A stretch of DNA of 46,169 nucleotides from T3Sed10-213 sp012519365 (GTDB lineage: Bacteria; Planctomycetota; Phycisphaerae; Sedimentisphaerales; Anaerohalosphaeraceae). A program made the translations under genes and the position numbers. The notes below the pieces were generated by a model. The model was not told where the DNA came from. It was given only the letters and a program-made list of their open reading frames with translations, and did no database searches. This document shows, in pieces, positions 15,192-22,743 of this stretch. Position 1 is the first letter of the stretch, and every line of letters begins with the position of its first letter. The stretch covers positions 1-46,169 of the forward strand of contig JAPXLV010000014.1 in the NCBI GenBank assembly GCA_033809355.1, read 5' to 3'.

Positions 15192-16033
15192 TAATTGCCG
15201 CTCAGCGATTTATACCAGACATTCATACTCTCAATGCCGCCGCAAATGTGGGTGTTGTTGGTCAAAGTGCCGGCGAACTGATAGCCGTGTTTGGCAAAGG
15301 TGATGTTCATTCCTGCCGATAATGCGCGGGCAATGGTGTAGCCGGTTTTGATGCCGCGATTGCGCATATACTGCTCCATTGTCACCAATAACTGTTGAGC
15401 CAGTCCCTGACCCCGATAGTCCGGCAGGGTAGCAAAATCGGTCATTTCCGCATTTTGCGCTTCGCTATCTATTTCTGCCGAACCGGCCGCGACCAGGCGA
15501 TTCTCGTCAAATGCCCCAAAATACGCCACATGGGAAGCCATCGTTTCCAGCAGATAATCGGGTTCATGAATGGGGAACGGATAACTTTCAAAAACCTCTT
15601 GATAGACCTCCGCCAGTGCCTCCGCATCGCTTTCTTCGAGGGGGCGGATTGTCAGCGGTCCATCAGGAATTTCCGGTTCCGCCTGTTTAGCCTTCTCTTC
15701 GGACAGATCGATAATGTGTTCAATCTTCTTCTGGGCTGGCTCCCGTTCACGCTGCGGATCAATATATTTGGCAAGGAACACCCCATCGGTCTGGCCCTTA
15801 TAAAAGCCGGGCACAGACGCCTCTTCCACGTAATCGTGCGAGGCAAACATCTCTTTGACCGGAAGCGGCGCTTTGGCAAAAATCTTGCTGTAGTCTTGCT
15901 GCTCGGCCAGTCTGTCCAGTTTATCCAGCAAATCGGGCAAGTCCTGATCGCTTAATTTCATCAGGTAAATCCGGTCGCTGATCGGCCCATGCTGAACCAC
16001 TGAATGATCAATCTTTTCAATCGTGTCAAACAT
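15191..16033 (-). CDS. ablB: Beta-lysine N6-acetyltransferase
   Basis: A 280-residue GNAT-fold enzyme. The C-terminal half (about 125-275) carries the acetyl-CoA fold, with the DFATLPDYRGQGLAQQLL pantetheine/pyrophosphate motif (R-G-Q-G-L-A) and the late strand GYTIARALSAGMNITFAKHGY. The N-terminal half (SVVQHGPISDRIYLMKL, KIFAKAP, GFYKGQTDGVFLAKY) is the diagnostic region of AblB, not of general GNATs. It acetylates the N6 of beta-lysine, made by the neighbouring aminomutase, giving the compatible solute N-epsilon-acetyl-beta-lysine. It lies 116 bases downstream of ablA on the same strand and is followed by a terminator. A short purine stretch (AAAGAG) precedes the ATG. Context and N-terminal signature together make the call strong. 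Confidence 0.9.
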   Translation of the reverse strand: MFDTIEKIDHSVVQHGPISDRIYLMKLSDQDLPDLLDKLDRLAEQQDYSKIFAKAPLPVKEMFASHDYVEEASVPGFYKGQTDGVFLAKYIDPQREREPAQKKIEHIIDLSEEKAKQAEPEIPDGPLTIRPLEESDAEALAEVYQEVFESYPFPIHEPDYLLETMASHVAYFGAFDENRLVAAGSAEIDSEAQNAEMTDFATLPDYRGQGLAQQLLVTMEQYMRNRGIKTGYTIARALSAGMNITFAKHGYQFAGTLTNNTHICGGIESMNVWYKSLSGN

Positions 16034-16149
16034 TGTTGTTATCTCTTTAATGGGAAGGTTATTTTGTGATTTTGAACACTATTGATGCAAGCGAAAAACT
16101 ACTGCTTTAAGGGATAAGTGCTGCTGGTAGAATCTGCTGGCCGCGAGGT

Positions 16150-17463
16150 TTATTGACCGTTGCGCCGCTGATGCCGTTCGTTGGAGGTCGGAACCAGTGC
16201 AATCGACTTGTCATAATCGGCCAGCAGCTTATGAATGCCCACCGCTTTCCCTTCATCAGCGCCTTCAAGATTGAGCGTCAGATGACAGTTGGAACAATTG
16301 CGGTCGCAAAAATACTTCATGTAAGAATCTGGCTCTTGATAGGTCGTGATAACCCCCTCAAAGTTGCGCAAAATCACCTTATTGGTGGACCAGCTCACGA
16401 TGTAGTTGGGCAGAACCGGAATCTTGCCCCCGCCGCCGGGCGCATCGACCACATAGGTCGGACGGGCAAAACCGCTCGTATGGCCGATCAGGCTTTCCAT
16501 AATCTCTATACCTTTGCCGATCGGCGTGCGGAAATGCGACAGCCCCTCCGACAGATCGCACTGGTACAAATAATACGGACGCACACGATTGATCACCAAT
16601 TTGTGCATCAACGATTTAATTATCCGCGGACAGTCGTTCACGCCCGCCAGCAGTACCGATTGATTGCCCAGCGGAATGCCCGCATCGGCCAGTTTCGCCA
16701 GTGCCTCGGACGACGAGCGTGTCATCTCACGCGGATGGTTGAAATGCGTATTCAGCCACAGCGGATGGTGCTTCTTGAGCATGTGAACCAGATTGTCCGT
16801 GATGCGGTAGGGCAGCACCACCGGCATACGTGAACCGATGCGAATGATTTCCAGATGCTCAATCGACCGAAGCTCGGTCAAAATCCAGTCCAGATACTCA
16901 TCCGACAGCATCAGCGGGTCGCCGCCGCTGAGTAGCACGTCTCGCACCCGCGGTGTGTTGCGGATATAGTCGATGCCGGCCTGAATGGTCTCTTTGTCGG
17001 GAATAAAATCCACATCCCCGACGCGGCGTTTGCGTGTGCAATGGCGGCAGTACATCGAGCACACATTGCTAACCAGAAACAGCACGCGATCCGGATACCG
17101 ATGTGTAATGCCCGGCGCCGGACTGTCTTTATCCTCACTGAGCGGATCGGCCATTTCACTCGGACAAGTATCCAACTCCTCGGGCATCGGGAAAGCCTGC
17201 TTGAAGATCGGGTTGTTCTGCATTTCGTCGATATCGATCAGCGACAGATAATACGGCGTAATGGCGATGGGGAACCGGGCAACGGTTTGCTCCAATTGAC
17301 GGCGTTCTTCCGGCTCAAATTCGATACCCAACAGGTTTTCAAATGTCTCGATATCACGAATCTGATGGCGCAGCTGCCACTTCCAGTCACGCCAAAGGCT
17401 GATGCCTGCCGAATCATCAATTTTACCGAATATCTCTTTTTGACGTTCAGATAAATATATCAT
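16150..17463 (-). CDS. ablA: L-lysine 2,3-aminomutase
   Basis: A 437-residue radical-SAM/PLP enzyme converting L-alpha-lysine to L-beta-lysine. The cluster motif is C135-x3-C139-x2-C142 (NVCSMYCRHCTRKR), followed by LLSGGDPL (178-185), TRSSSEALAKLADAGIPLGNQSVLLAGVND, and the PLP lysine in APGGGGKIP (Lys347) with the substrate-amine Asp340 (VVDAPGG). Cys near the end (KYFCDRNCSNC) match the zinc-binding cysteines of KamA. Start: ATG at 17463 preceded by AGGAGAG; the frame stays open 11 codons upstream but without a ribosome site. Paired with ablB it makes the osmolyte N-epsilon-acetyl-beta-lysine, so it is more likely biosynthetic than for lysine fermentation, as no other kam genes are seen. 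It lies 63 bases after a MarR regulator in the same unit. Confidence 0.93.
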   Translation of the reverse strand: MIYLSERQKEIFGKIDDSAGISLWRDWKWQLRHQIRDIETFENLLGIEFEPEERRQLEQTVARFPIAITPYYLSLIDIDEMQNNPIFKQAFPMPEELDTCPSEMADPLSEDKDSPAPGITHRYPDRVLFLVSNVCSMYCRHCTRKRRVGDVDFIPDKETIQAGIDYIRNTPRVRDVLLSGGDPLMLSDEYLDWILTELRSIEHLEIIRIGSRMPVVLPYRITDNLVHMLKKHHPLWLNTHFNHPREMTRSSSEALAKLADAGIPLGNQSVLLAGVNDCPRIIKSLMHKLVINRVRPYYLYQCDLSEGLSHFRTPIGKGIEIMESLIGHTSGFARPTYVVDAPGGGGKIPVLPNYIVSWSTNKVILRNFEGVITTYQEPDSYMKYFCDRNCSNCHLTLNLEGADEGKAVGIHKLLADYDKSIALVPTSNERHQRRNGQ

Positions 17464-17526
17464 ATAGTCTCTCCTGTTATAGGGTTTACAAGGCAAAATC
17501 CAGAGGTGCTCAACACATCGGTTTGC

Positions 17527-18015
17527 TTAGCGGTCAGGCAAGATATCCAGAGCCATTAACTCAACAATGGTATCCAGGCACCGGGCGATTGTGTTTTGTT
17601 CGGATTCCGGCAGGGCGGCAAGCCGTTCTGCAAAGGCCTGATCCAAAAGTTTGTCGGCGTTCTGGATAACATCAATCCCTTTCGAGGTCGGTTCAAGCCA
17701 GATTTTGCGACGGTCCTGCTTGTCACGATGCCGCTGAATCAGAGACTTGGCCTCAAGACGGTCGATAATCCCGTTTACGGTTCCCGAACTGAGACTGAGT
17801 TGCTTGCTGACGCGGGACAAAATGGTTGGGGTATTTTGTGAGATAATATAAAGACACAACAATTGCGGGCCGGTGATGTTGTAATCCATCGCCAATTTAC
17901 GCGAATGGGTGTCCATGGCGTGGGATATTTGCCGCAACGCAAGGAGAATGCGGTAGCCAATCCCTACACAAAAGGGACCTCCTGGCATTATTGTCTGTTT
18001 TTGTGCATTTATCAT
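17527..18015 (-). CDS. MarR-family transcriptional regulator of the abl operon (putative)
   Basis: A 162-residue protein with the MarR winged-helix arrangement: N-terminal dimer helix (GYRILLALRQISHAMDTHSRKLAMDYNIT), helix-turn-helix (about 65-95, TILSRVSKQLSLSSGTVNGIIDRLEAKSL), the wing with RDKQDRRKIWLEPTSKG including the DxRxxxLxLT-like motif, and a C-terminal dimer helix. It is first in a unit with ablA and ablB, so it probably controls osmolyte synthesis; MarR proteins usually repress and respond to a ligand or stress. Its promoter (18069-18096) is overlapped by an inverted repeat (arms 18047-18058 and 18078-18088) that suits autoregulation. The ATG at 18015 is preceded by AGAGG. The family is clear; its target is inferred. 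Confidence 0.85.
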   Translation of the reverse strand: MINAQKQTIMPGGPFCVGIGYRILLALRQISHAMDTHSRKLAMDYNITGPQLLCLYIISQNTPTILSRVSKQLSLSSGTVNGIIDRLEAKSLIQRHRDKQDRRKIWLEPTSKGIDVIQNADKLLDQAFAERLAALPESEQNTIARCLDTIVELMALDILPDR

Positions 18016-18046
18016 ATAAAACCTCTACCCCCTTATATAGGCTATT

Positions 18047-18096
18047 CAGATAATTTCTAACACAAACTATTCTAATCAGAAATATCTGTCTGTCAA
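18047..18096 (-). promoter_or_regulatory. Promoter and inverted-repeat operator of marR-ablA-ablB
   Basis: On the minus strand TTGACA (18096-18091, perfect -35), a 16-base spacer and TAGAAT (18074-18069); the start is near 18062. On the plus strand CAGATAATTTCT (18047-18058) and AGAAATATCTG (18078-18088) form a near-perfect inverted repeat, one arm inside the promoter spacer and one just past the start site. A smaller TTCT-N4-AGAA dyad lies between -10 and -35. This is a plausible MarR operator. Confidence 0.6.
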
Positions 18097-18165
18097 GTTC
18101 TTATTTGAAAAAAGACAAAAGGGATGAAAACACCAAAACTATGTTAATTCGAAGTTGATTCTTTC

Positions 18166-19398
18166 TTACTTATGGGCCGCGTTCAGACGGTCGTTCATTA
18201 TTTTTGCCAGTCCTCCCAAGGCGGTTTCTTTGTATTTGTTCTGCAGGTCTCTGCCTGTTTCATCCATGACGTTAACCACGGCGTCAAAGCTGACATGATG
18301 CCTTCCATTCGTAGACAAGGCATAACACGCACATTCCATTGCCCGCATTGCGGCAAAGGCATTCCGCTCGATGCAGGGAATCTGAACCAGTCCGGCAATG
18401 GGGTCGCAGGTCAGTCCCAACATATGTTCCAGTGCCATCTCTGCGGCATATTCCACTTGAGGCGGCGTACCTGAAAGCAATTGTGCTGCGGCTGCCGAAG
18501 CCATTGCGCACGCCGCGCCGATTTCTCCCTGACAGCCAATCTCCGCGCCGCTGATGGAGGCCCGCTGAGCAACCGAAACCCCGAATAGCCCGGCCGTTGC
18601 CAAGGCACGAAGGATATTCTCCTCGGACATATGATGGTGTTTGTGAAAATAATACAGCACCGCAGGCACAATGCCGCACGCCCCGCAGGTCGGGGCGGTT
18701 ACAATAGTTCCGCCGGCGGCATTTTCTTCGGCCACTGCCAGCGCATAGGCTGAGAGCAGATTCAAATCCCGTAGCATTCCGACTCGTTCATGCGCCTGAT
18801 GCTGCATTGCGCAGGCCCGTCGTAGAAGATTCAGGCCACCCGGCAGGACCCCCTTCGCGGCCAGACCCCGGCGCACCGCCTGGGCCATTGTACCCCATAT
18901 CTGCCTCAAAAATGTCATCAAATCGGCCCCTTCGTGAGTGATGACATAATCCGTGAAATCGGCTTTCTGCCACCGACACCATCCCAACGCCGCCTCGATG
19001 GTATCATCTGGATAGACCTCGTTGTAGGTGGATTCGAGAGCACGTCCCCTTTCATCTGTCAACTCACCGCCGCCAATGCTGTAATAACACCTTTCCAGCA
19101 CCGTCGTTCCTTCAGAATCGAGAGCCTTGATCTTAAGCCCGCAGGGATGAACCGGAAGAAAAACATCGGGCAGCCAGAGGATTTGAAAGGCATTGCCGCT
19201 CAGTTCATCGCTGATAGCTTTATCCGTTAAGTGACCTTTGCCAGTAGCCGCCAGACTGCCGTAAAGGGCCACCTCGATTCGCGCAAAAGCCGTTTCCGCC
19301 AGTTGATCCAGAAAATGGCGCACCGCTCGTTTGGGGCCCATGCTGTGCGAACTGGACGGCCCAATTCCGATTTTATAGAGAGTTTTAATAGATTTCAT
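18166..19398 (-). CDS. sdaA: L-serine ammonia-lyase, iron-sulfur-dependent, single chain
   Basis: A 410-residue fused-chain L-serine dehydratase that deaminates L-serine to pyruvate and ammonia with an oxygen-labile 4Fe-4S cluster. The beta part is N-terminal (GIGPSSSHSMGPKRA, 11-25) and the alpha part C-terminal: TAPTCGACGIVPAVL (234-248), GAEIGCQGEIGAACAMA (284-300) and LTCDPIAGLVQIPCIERN (329-346). The three cluster cysteines are in CGAC, GCQGE and CDPIAG. It is shorter than E. coli SdaA (about 454), mostly in the middle. The ATG at 19398 has no Shine-Dalgarno; a TACAAT hexamer lies six bases upstream, so the mRNA is probably leaderless. Monocistronic, divergent from the methyltransferase gene. 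Confidence 0.92.
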   Translation of the reverse strand: MKSIKTLYKIGIGPSSSHSMGPKRAVRHFLDQLAETAFARIEVALYGSLAATGKGHLTDKAISDELSGNAFQILWLPDVFLPVHPCGLKIKALDSEGTTVLERCYYSIGGGELTDERGRALESTYNEVYPDDTIEAALGWCRWQKADFTDYVITHEGADLMTFLRQIWGTMAQAVRRGLAAKGVLPGGLNLLRRACAMQHQAHERVGMLRDLNLLSAYALAVAEENAAGGTIVTAPTCGACGIVPAVLYYFHKHHHMSEENILRALATAGLFGVSVAQRASISGAEIGCQGEIGAACAMASAAAAQLLSGTPPQVEYAAEMALEHMLGLTCDPIAGLVQIPCIERNAFAAMRAMECACYALSTNGRHHVSFDAVVNVMDETGRDLQNKYKETALGGLAKIMNDRLNAAHK

Positions 19399-19404
19399 AG
19401 CGTC

Positions 19405-19432
19405 ATTGTAAATGGTCGCCAGACAATTTCAA
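19405..19432 (-). promoter_or_regulatory. Promoter of sdaA, leaderless layout
   Basis: On the minus strand TTGAAA (19432-19427), a 16-base spacer, TACAAT (19410-19405), six bases (19404-19399) and the ATG at 19398. The predicted start of transcription coincides with the start codon. Confidence 0.6.
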
Positions 19433-19504
19433 CTATGAAGTATTTATTAAGTCGGATGCGCGTAACGATGGGGTCAGTTCTATTAAAACTATGGCAGGGA
19501 AATT

Positions 19505-19533
19505 TTGCTGTCATTATCACAGATTTTTAGTAT
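19505..19533 (+). promoter_or_regulatory. Candidate promoter for the methyltransferase gene
   Basis: TTGCTG (19505-19510), 17-base spacer and TAGTAT (19528-19533), giving a leader of about 85 bases before the ATG at 19624. The match is moderate. Confidence 0.35.
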
Positions 19534-19623
19534 AAGTTGCACGGTGGCGATAAGATTGAACGTGCACACGCAAAACCCGATGCAAGCCGATAATGAATAG
19601 TAGTTTAGAAAGGGGTAAGGCCT

Positions 19624-20580
19624 ATGTCCTATGAACTTGACAAGCTGAATGAATGGATGTGGAGCTACCGAGCGGCGCGAGTGTTGCATGTGTTGTCGGG
19701 GTTAAAAGTCTTTACGCACCTGGAACACAAGCCGATGACAGCCGAGGCCCTGGCACAGGCCTGCGGTGCCCCGTCCGAATTGCTCGAAAAACTCCTGACC
19801 GCCGGGACCGCAATGGGACTCTTGGAAAAAGACGGTTCGCTGTATCGCAACAGCCCGTTAAGTCGAGAATATCTCGTCGAAGGCAAGCCGCTGTATCAGG
19901 GCCATATGATCGGCCATGCGGCCAATGTGTGGGATGTCTGGACGGACCTGCCCGGCAAAGTCGGACTAAGGCTGTCTCAGAAAGAGGATTTGGATGCTCA
20001 TCGCAATTTCATTTGTGGAATGCACAACATCACGACTGCCATTCGGGGCAATCTGTTTCTTGACGTGATCGACCTGTCGGGACGCCGTTCACTGCTCGAT
20101 ATTGGCGGCGGGCCCGGCACCTATTCGATTTTGGCCTGTCAACACTACCCTCAGTTGAAAGCGACGGTTTTCGACCTGCCTGAAACAATCGCGATCGCTC
20201 AAAATGTCATCGCCCAACATGGCATGGCTGATCGGATTGCAACGCGAAAAGGAAGTTGGGACACCGATGACTTTGGCAGTGGATACGATGCCGCGTTGCT
20301 GTCTAATGTTCTGCACGGCCCGACCAGTCGGGCGCCCATGAAACTGGCAAAAGCGTTTTCGGCTCTCGAGCCGGGCGGCCTGCTGGCGGTTCAGGAGTTT
20401 TTGCTCTCCGATGACAAAACCGGGCCGCTGATTCCGGCGTTATTCAATGTCATGGTGGGGGCCTACAGCCAAGCCGAACTGGCCGCGGAAATCGAACGCG
20501 CCGGTTTTGTGGAGGTTCGCCTCGTTGCCCGCGACGATGCCGTCGGCAGCGCCTGGCTGACAGCGTCTAAACCCGCTTAG
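19624..20580 (+). CDS. SAM-dependent O-methyltransferase-like protein (Methyltransf_2 type)
   Basis: A 318-residue protein with the two-part build of the plant-COMT/acetylserotonin-methyltransferase-like family: an N-terminal winged-helix dimerisation domain (about 10-95, with MTAEALAQACGAPSELLEKLLTAGTAMGLLEKDGSLYRNSPLSREYL-like spacing) and a C-terminal Rossmann domain with SAM-binding LLDIGGGPGTY (157-167), acidic FDLPETI, LLSNVLHGP and LEPGGLLAVQEF. In this family a His after the fifth strand often acts as base; NVLHG supplies a candidate. Substrate unknown; bacterial members act on small phenolics, quinone-like or antibiotic intermediates. AAGG lies just before the ATG. It stands alone, divergent from sdaA and 84 bases before the RNase HII-like gene, which has its own promoter. 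Confidence 0.78.
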   Translation: MSYELDKLNEWMWSYRAARVLHVLSGLKVFTHLEHKPMTAEALAQACGAPSELLEKLLTAGTAMGLLEKDGSLYRNSPLSREYLVEGKPLYQGHMIGHAANVWDVWTDLPGKVGLRLSQKEDLDAHRNFICGMHNITTAIRGNLFLDVIDLSGRRSLLDIGGGPGTYSILACQHYPQLKATVFDLPETIAIAQNVIAQHGMADRIATRKGSWDTDDFGSGYDAALLSNVLHGPTSRAPMKLAKAFSALEPGGLLAVQEFLLSDDKTGPLIPALFNVMVGAYSQAELAAEIERAGFVEVRLVARDDAVGSAWLTASKPA

Positions 20581-20629
20581 CCGCGGCTTTCGGCTGTGTA
20601 CCTTACGAGCCAAACGCCCTGAAAACTCC

Positions 20630-20658
20630 TTGCCGCCGGCGGTACCTCGGTTTACAAT
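20630..20658 (+). promoter_or_regulatory. Promoter of the RNase HII-like gene, leaderless layout
   Basis: TTGCCG (20630-20635), 17-base spacer, TACAAT (20653-20658), six bases, then the ATG at 20665, with no Shine-Dalgarno. Transcription should begin at the start codon. The GGTTTACA context closely resembles that before the HYExAFE gene at 29770. Confidence 0.6.
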
Positions 20659-20664
20659 GCCGCC

Positions 20665-21633
20665 ATGGTTATCTTGGCAGGAATTGACGAGGCCGGTTAT
20701 GGCCCCTTGTTGGGACCCTTGGTGGTGTCGGCTGCGGCATTGGAATTGCCGGCTGAGTTGCTGCGCGCTGACTTATGGCAGATTCTTGCCAGGGCTGTGG
20801 CCAAAGAAAAGAAACACCTCAAAGGCCGCCTGCTCATCACCGACAGCAAAAAAGCCTACACCCCCTCCAGCGGCCCGAAATATCTTCGCCGAACGGTTTT
20901 GTCGTCCTTGGCGGCCTTAGAGCCAAATAGCCCGCTGCCCCAGACCGCCGGCCGGTTGCTGGAGCGGCTCTGTCCGGCTGCGGCCGAGCGATTGACGGCT
21001 TATCCGTGGCATCATAATCTGAATAATTTGTCGCTGGGCGAGAATTCACAGGCTGTACAGGTCGCTGCATCGGTGCTGTCTGCAACGCTGGAGGAGCACA
21101 ATATTCGACTTCATACCCTTGCTGCCCGCTGTCTGGATGTGGCGTATTACAATCGGAAAATTGCCGCGGTCCGCAATAAATCACGCGTTTTGTTCGGTGA
21201 ATTGTGCGGCCTAATCAACGACGTGATTTGTAGCACGCACCCCGGCCCATTTCAATTCATCATTGACCGACAGGGCGGCCGCATCCGTTACGATCAGGAA
21301 TTGTTCCGACTGTTTCCACAAGCCCGATTGGCTGTGATCCGACAGGACGAGAAAATCAGTTCCTATGAAATGCTCATCCAAAACAAGCAAGTGCGTGTCC
21401 ATTTTTCCGCCGGCGCCGATGAGCGTTATTGGCCGGTGTGCCTGGCCTCAATGATCAGCAAATACATCCGTGAAGTGGTCATGTACTCCCAAAATGCCTA
21501 TTTCCTTGACTTGTGCCAATCCCTCAGGCCCACCGCCGGCTACTGGCAGGATGGCCAGCGTTTTCTACGGGATTTGTCCGAAAAACTGCCCGATTTTGCC
21601 TTTGAGCCTCACCAACTTATCCGCACCCTGTAG
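20665..21633 (+). CDS. Divergent, extended ribonuclease HII-like protein
   Basis: A 322-residue protein; standard bacterial RNase HII is about 200-220. It begins with the hallmark AGIDEAGYGPLLGPLVV (5-21) holding the paired acidic residues Asp8 and Glu9, then a TDSKKA motif (59-64) matching the DSKKL of RNase HII. FIIDRQGGR (Asp201) fits the third catalytic acid strand. ASMISKYIREVVM (261-273) fits the ASILAKVTRD helix, with Glu270 where Asp is usual. About 100 residues between the DSKK motif and the third acid are extra and unrecognised. RNase HII removes ribonucleotides from DNA. No other RNase H gene is in the window, so whether this is the main enzyme or a paralogue with another role is open. 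Own leaderless-type promoter; the next gene starts 148 bases on. Confidence 0.72.
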   Translation: MVILAGIDEAGYGPLLGPLVVSAAALELPAELLRADLWQILARAVAKEKKHLKGRLLITDSKKAYTPSSGPKYLRRTVLSSLAALEPNSPLPQTAGRLLERLCPAAAERLTAYPWHHNLNNLSLGENSQAVQVAASVLSATLEEHNIRLHTLAARCLDVAYYNRKIAAVRNKSRVLFGELCGLINDVICSTHPGPFQFIIDRQGGRIRYDQELFRLFPQARLAVIRQDEKISSYEMLIQNKQVRVHFSAGADERYWPVCLASMISKYIREVVMYSQNAYFLDLCQSLRPTAGYWQDGQRFLRDLSEKLPDFAFEPHQLIRTL

Positions 21634-21682
21634 GGGGAGGGTTTGGAATGTGCCGCAAAAATACGCAAATTTTTCTAAAAAA

Positions 21683-21737
21683 CCAAAAAAAACGTTCGGT
21701 TTTTGTTTGGATTTTGCGCCGAATTGCCGATATTAAT
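21683..21737 (+). promoter_or_regulatory. Inverted repeat and putative promoter upstream of the lexA unit
   Basis: An A-rich arm (21683-21693, CCAAAAAAAAC) and its near-complement (21699-21710, GTTTTTGTTTGG) flank GTTCG. The right arm overlaps a possible -35 TTGGAT (21707-21712), 18 bases before TATTAA (21731-21736). It may be an autoregulatory LexA operator, or instead a terminator-like hairpin for the RNase HII gene, as T-rich sequence follows. No classical SOS box is seen. Confidence 0.35.
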
Positions 21738-21781
21738 ACTGACAGCAATTTGGATGGACCCGAGATTAAGAAAGGCAAACG

Positions 21782-22315
21782 ATGGAACGAAAAGATTTAG
21801 AGAAAAATGAGTCGCCTTTGTGCCGATTCGGCCCCGGCGGCGATTTTGTCCACAATTGGCACGTTACTTTGCCCGAACCGCCAGAGACCAAGGCTGGCTC
21901 GCCTCTGACCCGCGTTTTGGCGACCATTGCCGAGTTATTGGGGGCAGCGATACAGCCCGAGCTGCTAACCGAGGTTGCCTGTATTTTGCCGGACGAGTAT
22001 GTTCAGGGTAAAACTCACAGTATTGACACGACCAGCCAGGAGAATTCTTGCGATGTCCCAGTCCAGCCTACAGACCATCATCACGCCGCGTCAACTCAGC
22101 GTCCTGTTACAAATCGAAGCCTTTCAAACCAGCCACTGTTATTCAGCGACGATTGGGGATCTGGCCGACGCACTAAACCTAAGTCGCACCACGGTGTTCG
22201 AACACATCGCCGCGCTGTGCGAAAAAAAACTGATTACAAAGTCCAACGGCAAGGCACGCTCTTTGCAACTTACGACGAAAGGAAGGCAACTCATCGCCGA
22301 GGCTCGGCGGCTTGA
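21782..22315 (+). CDS. Hypothetical ORF overlapping the start of lexA
   Basis: A 177-codon frame with a good ribosome site (AAAGG six bases before ATG 21782) just downstream of the putative lexA-unit promoter. The first roughly 90 residues, ahead of lexA, look protein-like (GPGGDFVHNWHVTLPEPPE, a hydrophobic helix TRVLATIAELLGAAIQPELL). The last roughly 88 overlap lexA in another frame and look like a frame shadow (rich in His, Arg, Ser). I recognise no family. Possibilities: a small protein whose true end was lost to a single-base shift (a stop exists at 22024 in another frame), a translated leader that couples to lexA, or a genuine long overlap. Treated as a low-confidence gene. Confidence 0.4.
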   Translation: MERKDLEKNESPLCRFGPGGDFVHNWHVTLPEPPETKAGSPLTRVLATIAELLGAAIQPELLTEVACILPDEYVQGKTHSIDTTSQENSCDVPVQPTDHHHAASTQRPVTNRSLSNQPLLFSDDWGSGRRTKPKSHHGVRTHRRAVRKKTDYKVQRQGTLFATYDERKATHRRGSAA

Positions 22316-22739
22316 GTCGCTCGCAGTCGCCTCACCGAAGACCGCTTCGAAGCCAGAGAATACCCCCTGGACTGTAGTGGGGCGAATCAGCGCCGGTTAC
22401 GGCATTGAGGCTCTGCCGGATCCGCAGCCGTTTAGCAGCGAATCGTTTTTGGGATGCCAGCGGGGGGAATTTTTGCTTCAAGTTGTCGGGACCAGTATGG
22501 TCGATGCCGGCATACTGGACGGCGATTATATCGTCTGCCGCCCGTCCGCTACCGCTATCGACGGCCAGATTGTCGTGGCCCTGCTGAATGGGCAAAACGC
22601 CACGGTCAAACGTTTTTTCAAAGATCAAAAGGCCGTGCGGCTTCAACCGGCCAATGATGCCTTTGAGCCGATTTTCGCGAAAGATTGCATCGTCCAGGCC
22701 GTTGTTACCGGCGTCATTCGAAAGCTTCCGATAAGGTAA
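22053..22739 (+). CDS. lexA: LexA repressor
   Basis: A 228-residue SOS repressor with self-cleaving S24 peptidase domain. N-terminal winged helix (about 8-80: TPRQLSVLLQIEAF, TIGDLADALNLSRTTVFEHIAALCEKKLI); cleavage site Ala114-Gly115 in GRISAGYGIEA; catalytic Ser148 in VVGTSMVDAGILDGD and Lys186 in GQNATVKRFF; C-terminal VVTGVIRKL. All catalytic parts are present, so RecA-stimulated cleavage is expected. Start: ATG at 22053 (MSQSSLQTIITPRQ) has AGGAG about ten bases upstream; the frame is open to 21975 but those residues are not LexA-like. It follows an overlapping ORF and is four bases ahead of an MlaF-type ATPase, an unusual partner. The recognition helix differs from E. coli and Bacillus LexA, so a lineage-specific SOS box is likely. 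Confidence 0.9.
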   Translation: MSQSSLQTIITPRQLSVLLQIEAFQTSHCYSATIGDLADALNLSRTTVFEHIAALCEKKLITKSNGKARSLQLTTKGRQLIAEARRLESLAVASPKTASKPENTPWTVVGRISAGYGIEALPDPQPFSSESFLGCQRGEFLLQVVGTSMVDAGILDGDYIVCRPSATAIDGQIVVALLNGQNATVKRFFKDQKAVRLQPANDAFEPIFAKDCIVQAVVTGVIRKLPIR

Positions 22740-22743
22740 GACA

